This document shows, in pieces, positions 1 through 8,824 of a stretch of 56,588 bases of DNA. The notes beneath the pieces were generated by a model. The model was not told the origin of the DNA. It made no database searches and saw only the letters and a list, made by a program, of their open reading frames with translations. The stretch's first letter is position 1; every line of letters begins with the position of its first letter. The stretch is from Lachnospiraceae bacterium (GTDB taxonomy: Bacteria > Bacillota > Clostridia > Lachnospirales > Lachnospiraceae): NCBI GenBank assembly GCA_024696825.1, contig JAILGL010000106.1, positions 1-56,588 of the forward strand, in the 5' to 3' direction. A program made the position numbers and the translations under genes.

Positions 1-644
1 TTAACAGGTCGAAAGGTTCCAAGACCTACATGAAGAGTAACTCTTGCAATATTAACTCCCATATCCTCCACCTTTTTTAGAAGCTCCTTTGTAAAATGTA
101 AGCCTGCAGTTGGAGCTGCAGCAGAGCCCTGATGAAGGGCATATACAGTATTATATCTGTCTCTGTCCTGTAATTTATGAGTGATATAAGGAGGAAGTGG
201 CATCTGACCAAGCTTATCCAAAACCTCTTCAAAAATCCCCTCATATTCAAATTTTATAATTCGATTACCCTCTTCTACAACATCTAAAACAGTACCCTTT
301 AAAATACCATCTCCAAATATAATGGTGGTGCCAACCTTCGCCTTTTTACCAGGCTTAACAAGAGTCTCCCAGGTATCAGAATCCTTTCTCTTAAGTAAAA
401 GAACCTCTACCTTACCACCTGTATTTTCTCTATTTCCAAAAAGTCTTGCAGGAATAACCTTGGTATCGTTAATAACTAAGCAGTCACCAGGTTTAAGATA
501 ATCACAAACATTGGAAAATGTATCGGTTTTATGTTCACCGGTAATTTTATCAAGTATCATAAGCTTAGATGAATCCCTTTTAAGTAAAGGATCCTGTGCT
601 ATAAGCTCTTCAGGTAAATCATAATAAAAGTCTGACGTTTTCAA
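1..644 (-). CDS. queA: S-adenosylmethionine:tRNA ribosyltransferase-isomerase, C-terminus cut by window edge
   Basis: QueA transfers the ribosyl part of SAM to 7-aminomethyl-7-deazaguanine at the tRNA wobble position, making epoxyqueuosine. The translated N-terminal 214 residues begin [17 protein letters not shown] and contain [15 protein letters not shown] and the late motif [12 protein letters not shown], all typical of QueA. The frame stays open through base 1, so the C-terminus (about 130 residues in the usual family length) lies outside. The start is a TTG at 644: GGAGG lies about 8 nt upstream, and no ATG fits. The gene begins 4 nt after the ABC permease stop, so it is probably the last visible gene of that operon. 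Identity is secure; cotranscription is inferred. Confidence 0.93.
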   Translation of the reverse strand, partial: MKTSDFYYDLPEELIAQDPLLKRDSSKLMILDKITGEHKTDTFSNVCDYLKPGDCLVINDTKVIPARLFGNRENTGGKVEVLLLKRKDSDTWETLVKPGKKAKVGTTIIFGDGILKGTVLDVVEEGNRIIKFEYEGIFEEVLDKLGQMPLPPYITHKLQDRDRYNTVYALHQGSAAAPTAGLHFTKELLKKVEDMGVNIARVTLHVGLGTFRPV

Positions 645-648
645 ACTA

Positions 649-1548
649 CTAATCCTCCGGATCTATAATATCTTTCTGTGGTTTACGATTTTTCATAGGA
701 TCGATAATCCTACAGGATAACCACAAAAATACCAATGAAAGAAAGAGTCTTGCAATTACACTAAGGAGACTCCAGTATTTAATCATATCAGTGGTGATAC
801 CCAGTTTTTCGATAAATTCAGCTATGATATTTATATTGCCATACTGCTTAAAAACCATAACTAATATGTCTATAACAGGGTTAATAATAAGTATATAGGA
901 AATTTTAGAAATATCAATACCTTGGGCTAATCTATCTTCGAAAAAACCAAAGATATAAACCGCTGCCACAGCTATACCCACAGTAAGAAACAGTATGATA
1001 AAAATGGTCACAAAGGTAGAAACCATGGCACGAATGGTAGTCTTACAAAGTGAAGAAAATAGAATTCCTATACTACCTATAAATACTGTGGTTGTAATAA
1101 TCTCTATTAAAAATTTTACAAGATCTGCAACCTGAATTCCACCTATGGTAAATACTATGGAAAGCACAGGGAGGGCTGAAATTATATAAAGCATTATGGT
1201 AAGCTCTGCCTCATAAAACTTTCCAATTATTATTTTTCTAGGTTTTATACCTGTAGATAAGAGAATATCCAAGGTCTTTTTTTCTCTCTCATTAGAGATT
1301 GAAACCGCAGTAAGAGAAGGCATTATAGCTATAACCATAAGCACCTCCACACAGGTAAGCAGGGTATATACCTTTAAGGCCGTGGAATAATCAATATTAT
1401 CATTTAGGTTTTGATTTAAACCAATCTCAAAACCAAAAAGCGCGATAAATAAAAGCACCGCATCATATATAAGAATCAGCATTGCAAGCTTCATGGAGCG
1501 GACTTTTACATACATATTATTTTTAAAAATAGGATTTATGCGTTTCAT
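649..1548 (-). CDS. ABC-2 type transporter permease
   Basis: This is an integral membrane subunit of an ABC transporter, about 299 residues. It has six or so hydrophobic segments: near residues 20-45, 60-80, 115-140, 150-170, 180-205 and 265-285. The stretch [17 protein letters not shown] after the second segment is the coupling-helix region typical of ABC-2 permeases. The start is chosen as ATG 1548, which overlaps the ATPase stop as ATGA and has GGAG about 9 nt upstream. A GTG at 1557 is possible in frame but sits inside the ribosome binding site. It pairs with the ATPase just upstream. The substrate cannot be read from sequence; antimicrobial peptide or cell-envelope export is possible given the two-component system in the same cluster. 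Confidence 0.85.
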   Translation of the reverse strand: MKRINPIFKNNMYVKVRSMKLAMLILIYDAVLLFIALFGFEIGLNQNLNDNIDYSTALKVYTLLTCVEVLMVIAIMPSLTAVSISNEREKKTLDILLSTGIKPRKIIIGKFYEAELTIMLYIISALPVLSIVFTIGGIQVADLVKFLIEIITTTVFIGSIGILFSSLCKTTIRAMVSTFVTIFIILFLTVGIAVAAVYIFGFFEDRLAQGIDISKISYILIINPVIDILVMVFKQYGNINIIAEFIEKLGITTDMIKYWSLLSVIARLFLSLVFLWLSCRIIDPMKNRKPQKDIIDPED

Positions 1549-2477
1549 TCCTGCCACTCCTTTTCGCTTACATATTTCATAAACAGCATATCCAGATTAC
1601 CCTTTTTCCTGGTATAACCGGATATCTTAACACCATTTTCTATAAGGCTTTCAAGCACATCGGCTTCAACTCTCTTTCCGCCCTTTACATTAACCATAAG
1701 AGTATTCTCATCTATACTTACACTTAAAACCTCAGGGCGCTCCTTTAAAAGTGCTACAGCCTTCTCTGTATCAGAGATAACATTTATATAAATAGGATTT
1801 TTAAGATTAATTCCTGCCATTATCTCTTCCATGTCTGAAAGGGCCTTAATCTGCCCTCTCTCAATTATACATATGTCTGTACATACCTCTGAAAGCTCAT
1901 TTAAGGCATGGGAGCTTATAATTATACCCTTTCCTTCCTCCTGAATATCTAATATAAACTCCTTAAATTCATGCTTAGAAACTATATCCATACCAGACAT
2001 AGGCTCATCCAAAACAAGAAAATCAGGATCATTTATAAGGGTTCTTGCAAGACCAAGTCTCTGCTTAAGACCCATGGAAAGAATATCTACATTGTCATTC
2101 ACATAGCTCTGAAGCCCAAAGCGCTCTATAAGAGAGTTTGTTACATCATGAATTTTTTTCTTTGGAATTCCATAAATGTCACAGAAAAAATTAAGATATT
2201 CTATAACACTTAAATTATCATATACGCCAAAATAATCCGGCATATATCCCACCTTTTTCTGATAAGCACTTAAGTCCTTATAAATGCTTTCTCCCTTAAA
2301 TAAAACATCTCCACCATCAGGTCTTATAAGGCCTGCAAGAAGCTTTAAGGTAGTACTTTTTCCCGCTCCATTCTCACCTATAAAAGCCATAACTCTTCCA
2401 GCCTTAAGCTCAAAGGAGATTCGGTCTGTAATTATTCTATTATCATAAACAATAGAAACATCTTTTACTTCAATCAC
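1545..2477 (-). CDS. ABC transporter ATP-binding protein
   Basis: This is the cytoplasmic ATPase of an ABC-2 exporter, 310 residues. Walker A is GENGAGKST (residues 34-42), the signature is LSMGLKQRLG (about 133-142) and Walker B is FLVLDEPMSG (about 153-162), followed by the switch His in IISSHALNE. A C-terminal region of about 90 residues after the ATPase core is typical of the CcmA/NatA-like group. The start is GTG 2477, overlapping the stop of the upstream gene as GTGA, with GGAGG 7 nt upstream, so the genes are translationally coupled. It presumably energises the permease at 649-1548 and may also work with the large membrane protein encoded upstream. Confidence 0.9.
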   Translation of the reverse strand: MIEVKDVSIVYDNRIITDRISFELKAGRVMAFIGENGAGKSTTLKLLAGLIRPDGGDVLFKGESIYKDLSAYQKKVGYMPDYFGVYDNLSVIEYLNFFCDIYGIPKKKIHDVTNSLIERFGLQSYVNDNVDILSMGLKQRLGLARTLINDPDFLVLDEPMSGMDIVSKHEFKEFILDIQEEGKGIIISSHALNELSEVCTDICIIERGQIKALSDMEEIMAGINLKNPIYINVISDTEKAVALLKERPEVLSVSIDENTLMVNVKGGKRVEADVLESLIENGVKISGYTRKKGNLDMLFMKYVSEKEWQE

Positions 2478-5278
2478 TGCTCACCCTCCTTATCTTCATT
2501 TTCATAGATAGCCATCATAAGAGTAGGCAGTCTGTAATCATCTACATCCACTCGTTTATCAATCTTATAAACCAAGGTGAACATATTATTATCATCAATA
2601 TATTTATAAATGTCATCTATACTCTTCTCAAAACCACCTTCAAATAAGGTCTTTTTCTTCTTGGTCTTAAGGTCTACAACCTTAACATTACCTGAGAAAA
2701 TAGAAGTATATGCAGAATTAAATATATTAAACTCTCCATTTTGATCTGAATCATATATAAGTGATTTGGCAGAAAATCCATCAGGAAGCTTATAGGTAAC
2801 ACTTATTTCCTCATAATCATCACCAAATACATTAACACTATCAGTCTGATTCTCATCATAGTTAACAGCAAATTTTGAAATGTCCGGAATAGTCTCAAAG
2901 TTATCATATCTGTAGCTTAAGTTTATATCCTGACAAACCGCTGTAATTCCGCTGTTTTTAACACCGAATTTCTTTATAAAATCATTCTCATACCCATCTA
3001 TAAAACCATAGATAAATACTCCCTGAGAGTTCATTGGAGAATTGACATAGGCACTTATAAGTGATCTCATTCGCTGCTCAGTAATGGAATATTTATAGTT
3101 CTTATCGCTAATCTCATGATTTAATAAAACTGCACCTAAGTTTACAAGATCATAGTCATAATCCTCAGGAGTGAGCTTTAATCCGGGTTCATCCTTAGTA
3201 GAAAACTCTATGGAGTCACCCTTCTTAACATCTCCCACCTTAACCACATAACCGTTATCATATAAGAAACAGTTAACGAGATTATATTTGGTAGAGTTTT
3301 CTATTTTTCCAAGGAAATCGTCCTTATCCTTAACTATATCCGTTTTAATACCATTTGAGGTCTTAACTGTAGTTCTGTCACAGAAGCATCTCTCCTCAAA
3401 GGAATAAACATTTTTCATAAGGATTTTGGTAGCGTCCTTATTATATTCAATACCATAGTCATAGGCCACCTTAGTACTTTTAACCTCCCCTGTCTCCTGA
3501 GCTCTGTCTGAATCAGGTGTTAGAGGTGTTATGTCTCGATTCCCCTCAAAGTCCATGGTATAGGCCTTATTATTAGGAGACGTAAGAGAAAAATAAGTTG
3601 AAAGCTGTGACTGACCTGTATCTAATATTCTAAGCTGTGAAAGGTAGTTAGAATACGGCGCCTCAATTCTGGTTTTAGCTCCCAAAAGATATATTAGAAC
3701 GCTGAAAACCACTGCTATCATAGGAACTGACGCCCATATCATGGCAAATCTTTTTCTCTTTCTAAGTACATAGAAAATAACAGGTCCATTTATCAAAAGA
3801 TAAATAATAAGAATTAACGCATAGAGAAACAGGTTTGGAAGGTTGTCATTATCATTCTTCTTAAGGCCCTCCATGTAGTAATAAGAAGCAGTAGAATTAT
3901 CCATATTTCTACTTTCATTTCTAAGCTTTGACTTACCCTCAGAAGACATGTTATTAGTAATAATATCAGTTATCTGGGTACCAAGCACCTTCCTGTTAGA
4001 CTTGTTTAAAGATAAGCCTGTCTCAAAAAGAATAACTCTTCCAAGCTCGTTATCAATGTACTGAACCAACTTCTCACCATTTTCATTAATGAGAGCTGTA
4101 GCATTCTGAATGGTAAATGGAGTTATAACCTTCTCTTCGCTTTTAAGCTGTAAGCTCTTTTCCTCCACATCTTCGCTATCCACATTAAGAGAAAGCTTTT
4201 CATCTAACATGGACTTTGAAAACATTTTTACAAGCTCATTGTAAATCTCTCCGGACTTTGAAAGAAGGGTACTGTCAGAGTCTAAGTTTGCAATATCCAT
4301 GCTCCATTTTTTATAATAGTCGGCACTTAGATTATTCTTTAAAAAGCGCTTAACCTGCTCTACCTTTTCCTTCTTTTTGTTATACTCCAGTTCCTCCTTA
4401 ATACCCGGCAAATGGTTATTCTGCAATCCAAAACTGGTCTCACGCTTAACAGGCTCACTTATAGAGCTTAGGTTATATAAAAGACCGTTAAAGGCCGTAA
4501 TAGTCTCTGAATTCCCCTTATCTGCAGAAACTACCAGGGTACCACCATGATCAACCCACATAAGGATGGAATTGATTCTGTCCTCATCCATATTGTAAAT
4601 ATCACTATAGGAATTAATAACGATTACGTCGAATATATCCAGCTCCTTGTAATCAGATGAAATGTCAAATTCATCTATGAAGAAAAGCTCTGTATCACCT
4701 CTCTTCATATAGGAAACTGAATCCTCATTATCAGAAATAACACCTATATAACATACGTCACTATAGGTTGTAAGATTGAGGCCAATAGCCTTTTTATCAA
4801 TAGTTACATCCCTACTGTCTACCAGAGAAAAATAAAAATAATTCTCATTAAACTCAGCAGGATATACAAAATTTACCTCATTTTCATTCTGAGCTTTAAC
4901 AGAAACCTCCTTCTGATACATGGTATTTTTACCACCGGGAAGCTCTACTCTAAGATAGCCGGAAAAATCCTCAGCTCTCTGGTTTATAATATTAACGGTA
5001 AGATTCATATATCTTCCGTACTTTATATATTCATAGTTTTTGCAGGAAACATAAGCAGAGATAGTATTATCTCCTATCTTAACATTCATACCGTCTGAGA
5101 GCTTGCTTATGCTTAACTCTTCAGTAACCTTTTTCTTGGCACTTACCTTTTTAGAATTTATCCCAAAAGAAAACAGACAGGAAAGGATAAAAACGCATAG
5201 AAAGCCACATAAAAAGACAAATGCACTTAAAATATTTAATTTATATAATGAATTAGATTTTTTAAATATAGCTTTCAA
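2474..5278 (-). CDS. large membrane protein of ABC cluster with amidotransferase-like extracellular domain
   Basis: A 934-residue protein of no firmly recognised family. It has one N-terminal membrane helix (about residues 13-38) and two more near the middle (about 480-505 and 513-535). The N-terminal soluble half begins with a beta-sandwich-like region. After that a segment around residues 175-250 (VIVINSYSDIYNMDEDRINS, then MWVDHGGTLVVSADKG) resembles the class I glutamine amidotransferase fold seen in proteins beside ABC-2 transporters, without an obvious catalytic Cys. The C-terminal 400 residues are probably beta-rich. The start is TTG 5278, with AGGAG 7 nt upstream. Position between the histidine kinase and the ATPase suggests an accessory or sensor component of the transporter. 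Function is unknown. Confidence 0.75.
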   Translation of the reverse strand: MKAIFKKSNSLYKLNILSAFVFLCGFLCVFILSCLFSFGINSKKVSAKKKVTEELSISKLSDGMNVKIGDNTISAYVSCKNYEYIKYGRYMNLTVNIINQRAEDFSGYLRVELPGGKNTMYQKEVSVKAQNENEVNFVYPAEFNENYFYFSLVDSRDVTIDKKAIGLNLTTYSDVCYIGVISDNEDSVSYMKRGDTELFFIDEFDISSDYKELDIFDVIVINSYSDIYNMDEDRINSILMWVDHGGTLVVSADKGNSETITAFNGLLYNLSSISEPVKRETSFGLQNNHLPGIKEELEYNKKKEKVEQVKRFLKNNLSADYYKKWSMDIANLDSDSTLLSKSGEIYNELVKMFSKSMLDEKLSLNVDSEDVEEKSLQLKSEEKVITPFTIQNATALINENGEKLVQYIDNELGRVILFETGLSLNKSNRKVLGTQITDIITNNMSSEGKSKLRNESRNMDNSTASYYYMEGLKKNDNDNLPNLFLYALILIIYLLINGPVIFYVLRKRKRFAMIWASVPMIAVVFSVLIYLLGAKTRIEAPYSNYLSQLRILDTGQSQLSTYFSLTSPNNKAYTMDFEGNRDITPLTPDSDRAQETGEVKSTKVAYDYGIEYNKDATKILMKNVYSFEERCFCDRTTVKTSNGIKTDIVKDKDDFLGKIENSTKYNLVNCFLYDNGYVVKVGDVKKGDSIEFSTKDEPGLKLTPEDYDYDLVNLGAVLLNHEISDKNYKYSITEQRMRSLISAYVNSPMNSQGVFIYGFIDGYENDFIKKFGVKNSGITAVCQDINLSYRYDNFETIPDISKFAVNYDENQTDSVNVFGDDYEEISVTYKLPDGFSAKSLIYDSDQNGEFNIFNSAYTSIFSGNVKVVDLKTKKKKTLFEGGFEKSIDDIYKYIDDNNMFTLVYKIDKRVDVDDYRLPTLMMAIYENEDKEGEQ

Positions 5279-5338
5279 CTTCTTACTCCTTGCTTCTTTA
5301 TGTTTATAATCCTTACCTGGTTAAATACACATTAACAC

Positions 5339-6571
5339 CTAACTAATATCTTTTCCCGGTTCATCACTTTCCACAATAATACTTGCAGGAAGAAATACCT
5401 TAAAGGTAGTTCCTGTAATATCACTAGTTACAGTAATATCACCTCCGTGAAGTCTTACAATCTCTAAGGCGATATTAAGACCTAGTCCCGTACCACCAGT
5501 TTTAGTAGATCTTGAATCTTCAACTCTGTAAAACTTCTCAAAAACATGACCAATACTTTCTTCAGGAATAACGATACCAAAGTTAGTAACGCTTATATAC
5601 ATACCTTCATCAAATAGCTTATAAATAATATCAATTCTCTTACCATCCTTACCATACTTAACGGCATTGGATAAAAGGTTACTTAAAACTCTTGCAATAA
5701 GCTGTGGATCTACATTTACCTTGCAGGCATTAGCATTTTTCTTATAGCTGATTTCTAAATTGTTATCGTCAAATATAGGATAAAACTCCTCTATCATCTG
5801 CTCTACAAGACGCACTATATCGATATCTATAAGCATAGGCTTAATCTCACCGCTCATAAACTTGGTATAGGTGAAAAGATCCTCTATAAGACTCTCTAAT
5901 CTCTTAGCCTTTTCAGTAGCAATATCTGCAAAATTTTTTCTCTCCTCTTGAGAATATTTTTCCTCATCCACCGCAAGCTTAATATAGCCAATAACCGATG
6001 TAAGGGGCGTTCTAAGATCATGAGCCACGCAGGTTATAAGATCCTTATTAGTCTTAAGGGCCTCTCTTTCCGACTTCACAAGCTCATTAATCTTATCTAT
6101 CATTTCATTAACACTGTCAGCTATATCGCCTATTTCATCATTACGATTAACCTCCAGTTTTTCAATCATATCACCACTTGAAATGTTTTTAATTTCCACG
6201 GAAACCTTGGATAAATCCCTCATAAACCTACCTGAAAATATAGAAAAATATAATATAAAGAAAAATATTCCCGCAAGTATTAAAAATATAATAATTGCTG
6301 TAAGCATATTAGGGCTTATTCCAAAGGCCAGGTTAAGTCTTTCCCCAAAGCCTGACTTATCAGAAATGCTATAATTTTTTCCAACAGAAGATTCTATTCT
6401 CATAATATCTCCGGCATTCATTCCATAGCCTTTTACATCGCTACCTGCACCAGATGATATAATATATATAAGAACAGTAATTATAGCTTCTGTAATTAAG
6501 GTAAGTATAAAGCTTAGACCACTGTAAAGAATAAGCTTTAATCTCACACTTTCAAAAATATTTCTGTTCAA
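5339..6571 (-). CDS. sensor histidine kinase (VanS-like)
   Basis: A 410-residue membrane sensor kinase. Membrane helices lie at about residues 13-37 and 88-112 and enclose a short extracellular loop of about 50 residues. HAMP follows (about 113-165, with NDEIGDIADSVNEMI). The phosphoacceptor is H184 in CVAHDLRTPLTSV. The ATPase domain has the N box (LSNLLSNAVKYG, N302) and the G box TGGTGLGLNIA. The start is probably TTG 6571, with AAAGGA about 12 nt upstream, slightly long. No in-frame ATG precedes the first helix. It lies 100 nt after the response regulator gene, so it should act with it, probably controlling the ABC genes that follow. The small sensor loop fits a membrane-stress or peptide sensor; the signal is not known. 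Confidence 0.9.
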   Translation of the reverse strand: MNRNIFESVRLKLILYSGLSFILTLITEAIITVLIYIISSGAGSDVKGYGMNAGDIMRIESSVGKNYSISDKSGFGERLNLAFGISPNMLTAIIIFLILAGIFFFILYFSIFSGRFMRDLSKVSVEIKNISSGDMIEKLEVNRNDEIGDIADSVNEMIDKINELVKSEREALKTNKDLITCVAHDLRTPLTSVIGYIKLAVDEEKYSQEERKNFADIATEKAKRLESLIEDLFTYTKFMSGEIKPMLIDIDIVRLVEQMIEEFYPIFDDNNLEISYKKNANACKVNVDPQLIARVLSNLLSNAVKYGKDGKRIDIIYKLFDEGMYISVTNFGIVIPEESIGHVFEKFYRVEDSRSTKTGGTGLGLNIALEIVRLHGGDITVTSDITGTTFKVFLPASIIVESDEPGKDIS

Positions 6572-6671
6572 TTTACTTAATCATCCTTTTTATAAATATT
6601 TATTAATACTCATCAAACCACAAAATCCCCACAAAAAATGCAGGGATTATGGATAAACATTTAATTACAAA

Positions 6672-7367
6672 TTATTTCTCAATTCTATAGCCGACTCCCC
6701 AAACAGTTTTAATTATCTCAGAATTCTTAGGATCGAGTTCTATCTTCTGACGGAGTCTTCTGATATGAACCATAACGGTATTACTCATCTGATAGATTTC
6801 TTCCTTCCACACATTTTCAAATATCTCATCTGTACTAAAGGTAGTATTAGGATGGGAAGCAAGAAAATATAAAATGTCAAATTCAATAGGTGTAAGCTCT
6901 ACAGATTTTCCATAGGCCTTAACCTGTCTTCCATCTCTGTCTAACCAGAGGTTTTCCATTTTAATCTCACCGGAATTCAAAACCTCAGAACCGCCAAGTT
7001 CATTATATCTTCTAAGCTGCGACTTAACTCTTGCTATAAGCTCCATGCTGTCAAATGGCTTAGTTACATAGTCATCAGCTCCATTATCAAGACCTGAAAC
7101 CTTGTCAAACTGTGTACCTCTTGCACTTAACATAATAATAGGAATGTGACTGATTTCTCTGATTCTTCTACAAACCTCATTACCATCCATGCCAGGCATC
7201 ATAATATCAAGAATCGCAAGATCTACCTCGTTAGCCTCAAAAAGTTCCAGAGCTGTTTCCCCATCATTAGCTACAAGAACCTGATAATCTTCCTCCTCGA
7301 GAGATAATTGAACAAGTCTTGCAATCTCCGGATCGTCATCAACTACTAAAATTAGTGCTGCACTCAT
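6672..7367 (-). CDS. OmpR/PhoB-type response regulator (VanR-like)
   Basis: A 231-residue DNA-binding response regulator. The receiver domain (1-120) shows the acidic pocket D10-D12, phosphoacceptor D54 in LAILDIMMPG, and K103 in DDYVTKPFD. The C-terminal winged helix (about 130-231) has ELTPIEFDILYFLASHPN and the recognition region TVMVHIRRLRQKI. The start is ATG 7367, with GGAGG 8 nt upstream. A promoter with TTGAAA and TATTAT (17-bp spacer) lies 50-80 nt upstream, and a perfect 6-6-6 inverted repeat (7381-7398) lies in the leader. It is first in the likely operon regulator-kinase-membrane protein-ATPase-permease-queA, which suggests autoregulation, although that is inferred. Confidence 0.92.
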   Translation of the reverse strand: MSAALILVVDDDPEIARLVQLSLEEEDYQVLVANDGETALELFEANEVDLAILDIMMPGMDGNEVCRRIREISHIPIIMLSARGTQFDKVSGLDNGADDYVTKPFDSMELIARVKSQLRRYNELGGSEVLNSGEIKMENLWLDRDGRQVKAYGKSVELTPIEFDILYFLASHPNTTFSTDEIFENVWKEEIYQMSNTVMVHIRRLRQKIELDPKNSEIIKTVWGVGYRIEK

Positions 7368-7380
7368 AAACTATACCTCC

Positions 7381-7398
7381 TTACGTCTCCTAACGTAA
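7381..7398. promoter_or_regulatory. inverted repeat in response-regulator leader
   Basis: The arms TTACGT and ACGTAA are separated by six bases. The repeat lies between the proposed promoter and the ribosome binding site of the response regulator gene, touching GGAGG (7376-7380). It could be an operator for the regulator itself or a hairpin affecting ribosome access. Direct sequence observation; the role is inferred. Confidence 0.4.
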
Positions 7399-7415
7399 AC
7401 CAATACTATAATGCT

Positions 7416-7444
7416 ATAATACTACATTTTAAGCATTTTTTCAA
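7416..7444 (-). promoter_or_regulatory. sigma-A-like promoter for the two-component/ABC operon
   Basis: On the minus strand there is a -35 TTGAAA (7444-7439), exactly 17 bp, then a -10 TATTAT (7421-7416). The expected start is near 7409, about 40 nt before the response regulator ATG. Good fit to consensus in a short intergenic gap. Confidence 0.55.
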
Positions 7445-7455
7445 TACAAAAGCGC

Positions 7456-8631
7456 CTATATTTGAAGATTTGTGACCTTCATTAAATTCTCATAAAGATG
7501 ACTTATGGTATGCTCTACACGAATATCCTTTAACGAAGGTAAGCCTATATTTCTAACGGCTACAAGATGCAGGAAACGAATGTATGCAACTATTCTTATT
7601 TTTATCTCGGCATCTCTTTTCTCATCTTCACTTTTCCCCTCAAAATAATACTCCATAGTCTTATCATATATGTAATCTGCCATTTCCTTAGTTATTCCAA
7701 GGAATTTAAAGGTATTGCCCTCTTCATCCTCTTCATAGAGCTTATAGCTAATATAAAGGCCCTGAAGCTCGAAAACAGGGTTTCCCACACTTAGACTATC
7801 CATATCTATAAGAAGAGGTTCCTTACCGTCATACATTACATTTTTCATCTGCACATCCCCATGAACCACCCTCATGCAGGAAGGCATATCCTTTATAAGC
7901 CGGATTAACTTATCAGATAAATCCTTTGGCAAAATGTCACCAATCTCATTAATAAATGAAACGAATATATCTCTCATATCAGGAAGAATCGTACCTGTCA
8001 TATCCACACTATGAATCTTTTTAAGAAACATTGCATACTCCCTTACGATTCTTTCCTTATCCTCAGGATTTTCTCTAATGAGCTCATTATAATTATCAGC
8101 TTTAATCATCTCAAAGACTGTACCGTAGCTATTTCCCACCGTTACCACATCATAGGAAATCGCCGTAGGAATACCCATTAAAAATGCCTTCTTGGCCATT
8201 TCATTTTCACGGTTAATTTCCTCCATGGAGATACCCTCTTTATAAACCTTAACTATGGTATCCTCATCAATTCTATAAACCGTTCCAACAGCTCCCTCAC
8301 CAATTATCTCACAACCATCTATACTTATATTTCTAAGCTTTTTCTTAACATCAAAAATATCAGAAAAGCCTGTAACTTCGAATATATCATATATTTCAGG
8401 ACTTGCATTAACTATAATCACATCACCTTTTATTTCCTTCTTTAAACGCAATAAAACCCTTAGTCCCGCACTTGAAATATATATAAGTTCATTAACATCT
8501 ATAACAGTCTCCATATTAGGATTCTTATTTATAATAGCCTCTGCCTCTTTTTCCATGTCAGAAGAATTCTCAGAACTAATTCTCCCTTTAAGATAAATAT
8601 ATAGCTTTCCATCACAAATTTTACTATCCAT
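7456..8631 (-). CDS. STAS domain fused to aminoglycoside-phosphotransferase-like kinase
   Basis: A 391-residue soluble protein. Residues 1-100 form a STAS (SpoIIAA-like anti-sigma antagonist) domain, with the phosphorylatable-type motif YISSAGLRVLLRL (S53/S54). Residues about 105-391 form an APH/protein-kinase-like fold: a glycine-rich loop GEGAVGTVYR, a catalytic segment VVHGDVQMKN and a metal site LLIDMDSL. The kinase half resembles the TIGR02172 family as I recall it. The start is ATG 8631, 6 nt after GGAGG; a TTG at 8637 in the same frame lies against the Shine-Dalgarno site. It lies upstream of the two-component operon, which has its own promoter. I infer that the kinase may phosphorylate its own or another STAS domain; the substrate is unknown. 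Confidence 0.8.
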   Translation of the reverse strand: MDSKICDGKLYIYLKGRISSENSSDMEKEAEAIINKNPNMETVIDVNELIYISSAGLRVLLRLKKEIKGDVIIVNASPEIYDIFEVTGFSDIFDVKKKLRNISIDGCEIIGEGAVGTVYRIDEDTIVKVYKEGISMEEINRENEMAKKAFLMGIPTAISYDVVTVGNSYGTVFEMIKADNYNELIRENPEDKERIVREYAMFLKKIHSVDMTGTILPDMRDIFVSFINEIGDILPKDLSDKLIRLIKDMPSCMRVVHGDVQMKNVMYDGKEPLLIDMDSLSVGNPVFELQGLYISYKLYEEDEEGNTFKFLGITKEMADYIYDKTMEYYFEGKSEDEKRDAEIKIRIVAYIRFLHLVAVRNIGLPSLKDIRVEHTISHLYENLMKVTNLQI

Positions 8632-8721
8632 ATGCAACCTCCGGTTATATTAAAATATTATATAGTTTTTTCGATTCATTTTTAGTAATTATATTTTATT
8701 ATATTAAGCCTTATAATTCAA

Positions 8722-8761
8722 TAAAAAAAAGACAGAAACCTTAATAAATATAAGATTTCTG
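8722..8761 (-). terminator. intrinsic terminator after metK
   Basis: On the minus strand there is an 11-bp stem, including one G-U pair, with arms 8751-8761 and 8733-8743. It is followed by a run of eight U residues (8730-8723). It lies about 65 nt after the metK stop. Confidence 0.8.
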
Positions 8762-8824
8762 CCTTATTATTTTTTTGTTTTTGATTTAAATTGTAGAGCT
8801 TTTAAACTCTAAAATTCATTAATC

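Noticed and set aside
6601-6660. AATCCC/GGGATT stem between response regulator and kinase genes
   Set aside because: Six-bp stem with a 13-nt loop and no U-run; the two genes are more likely cotranscribed.
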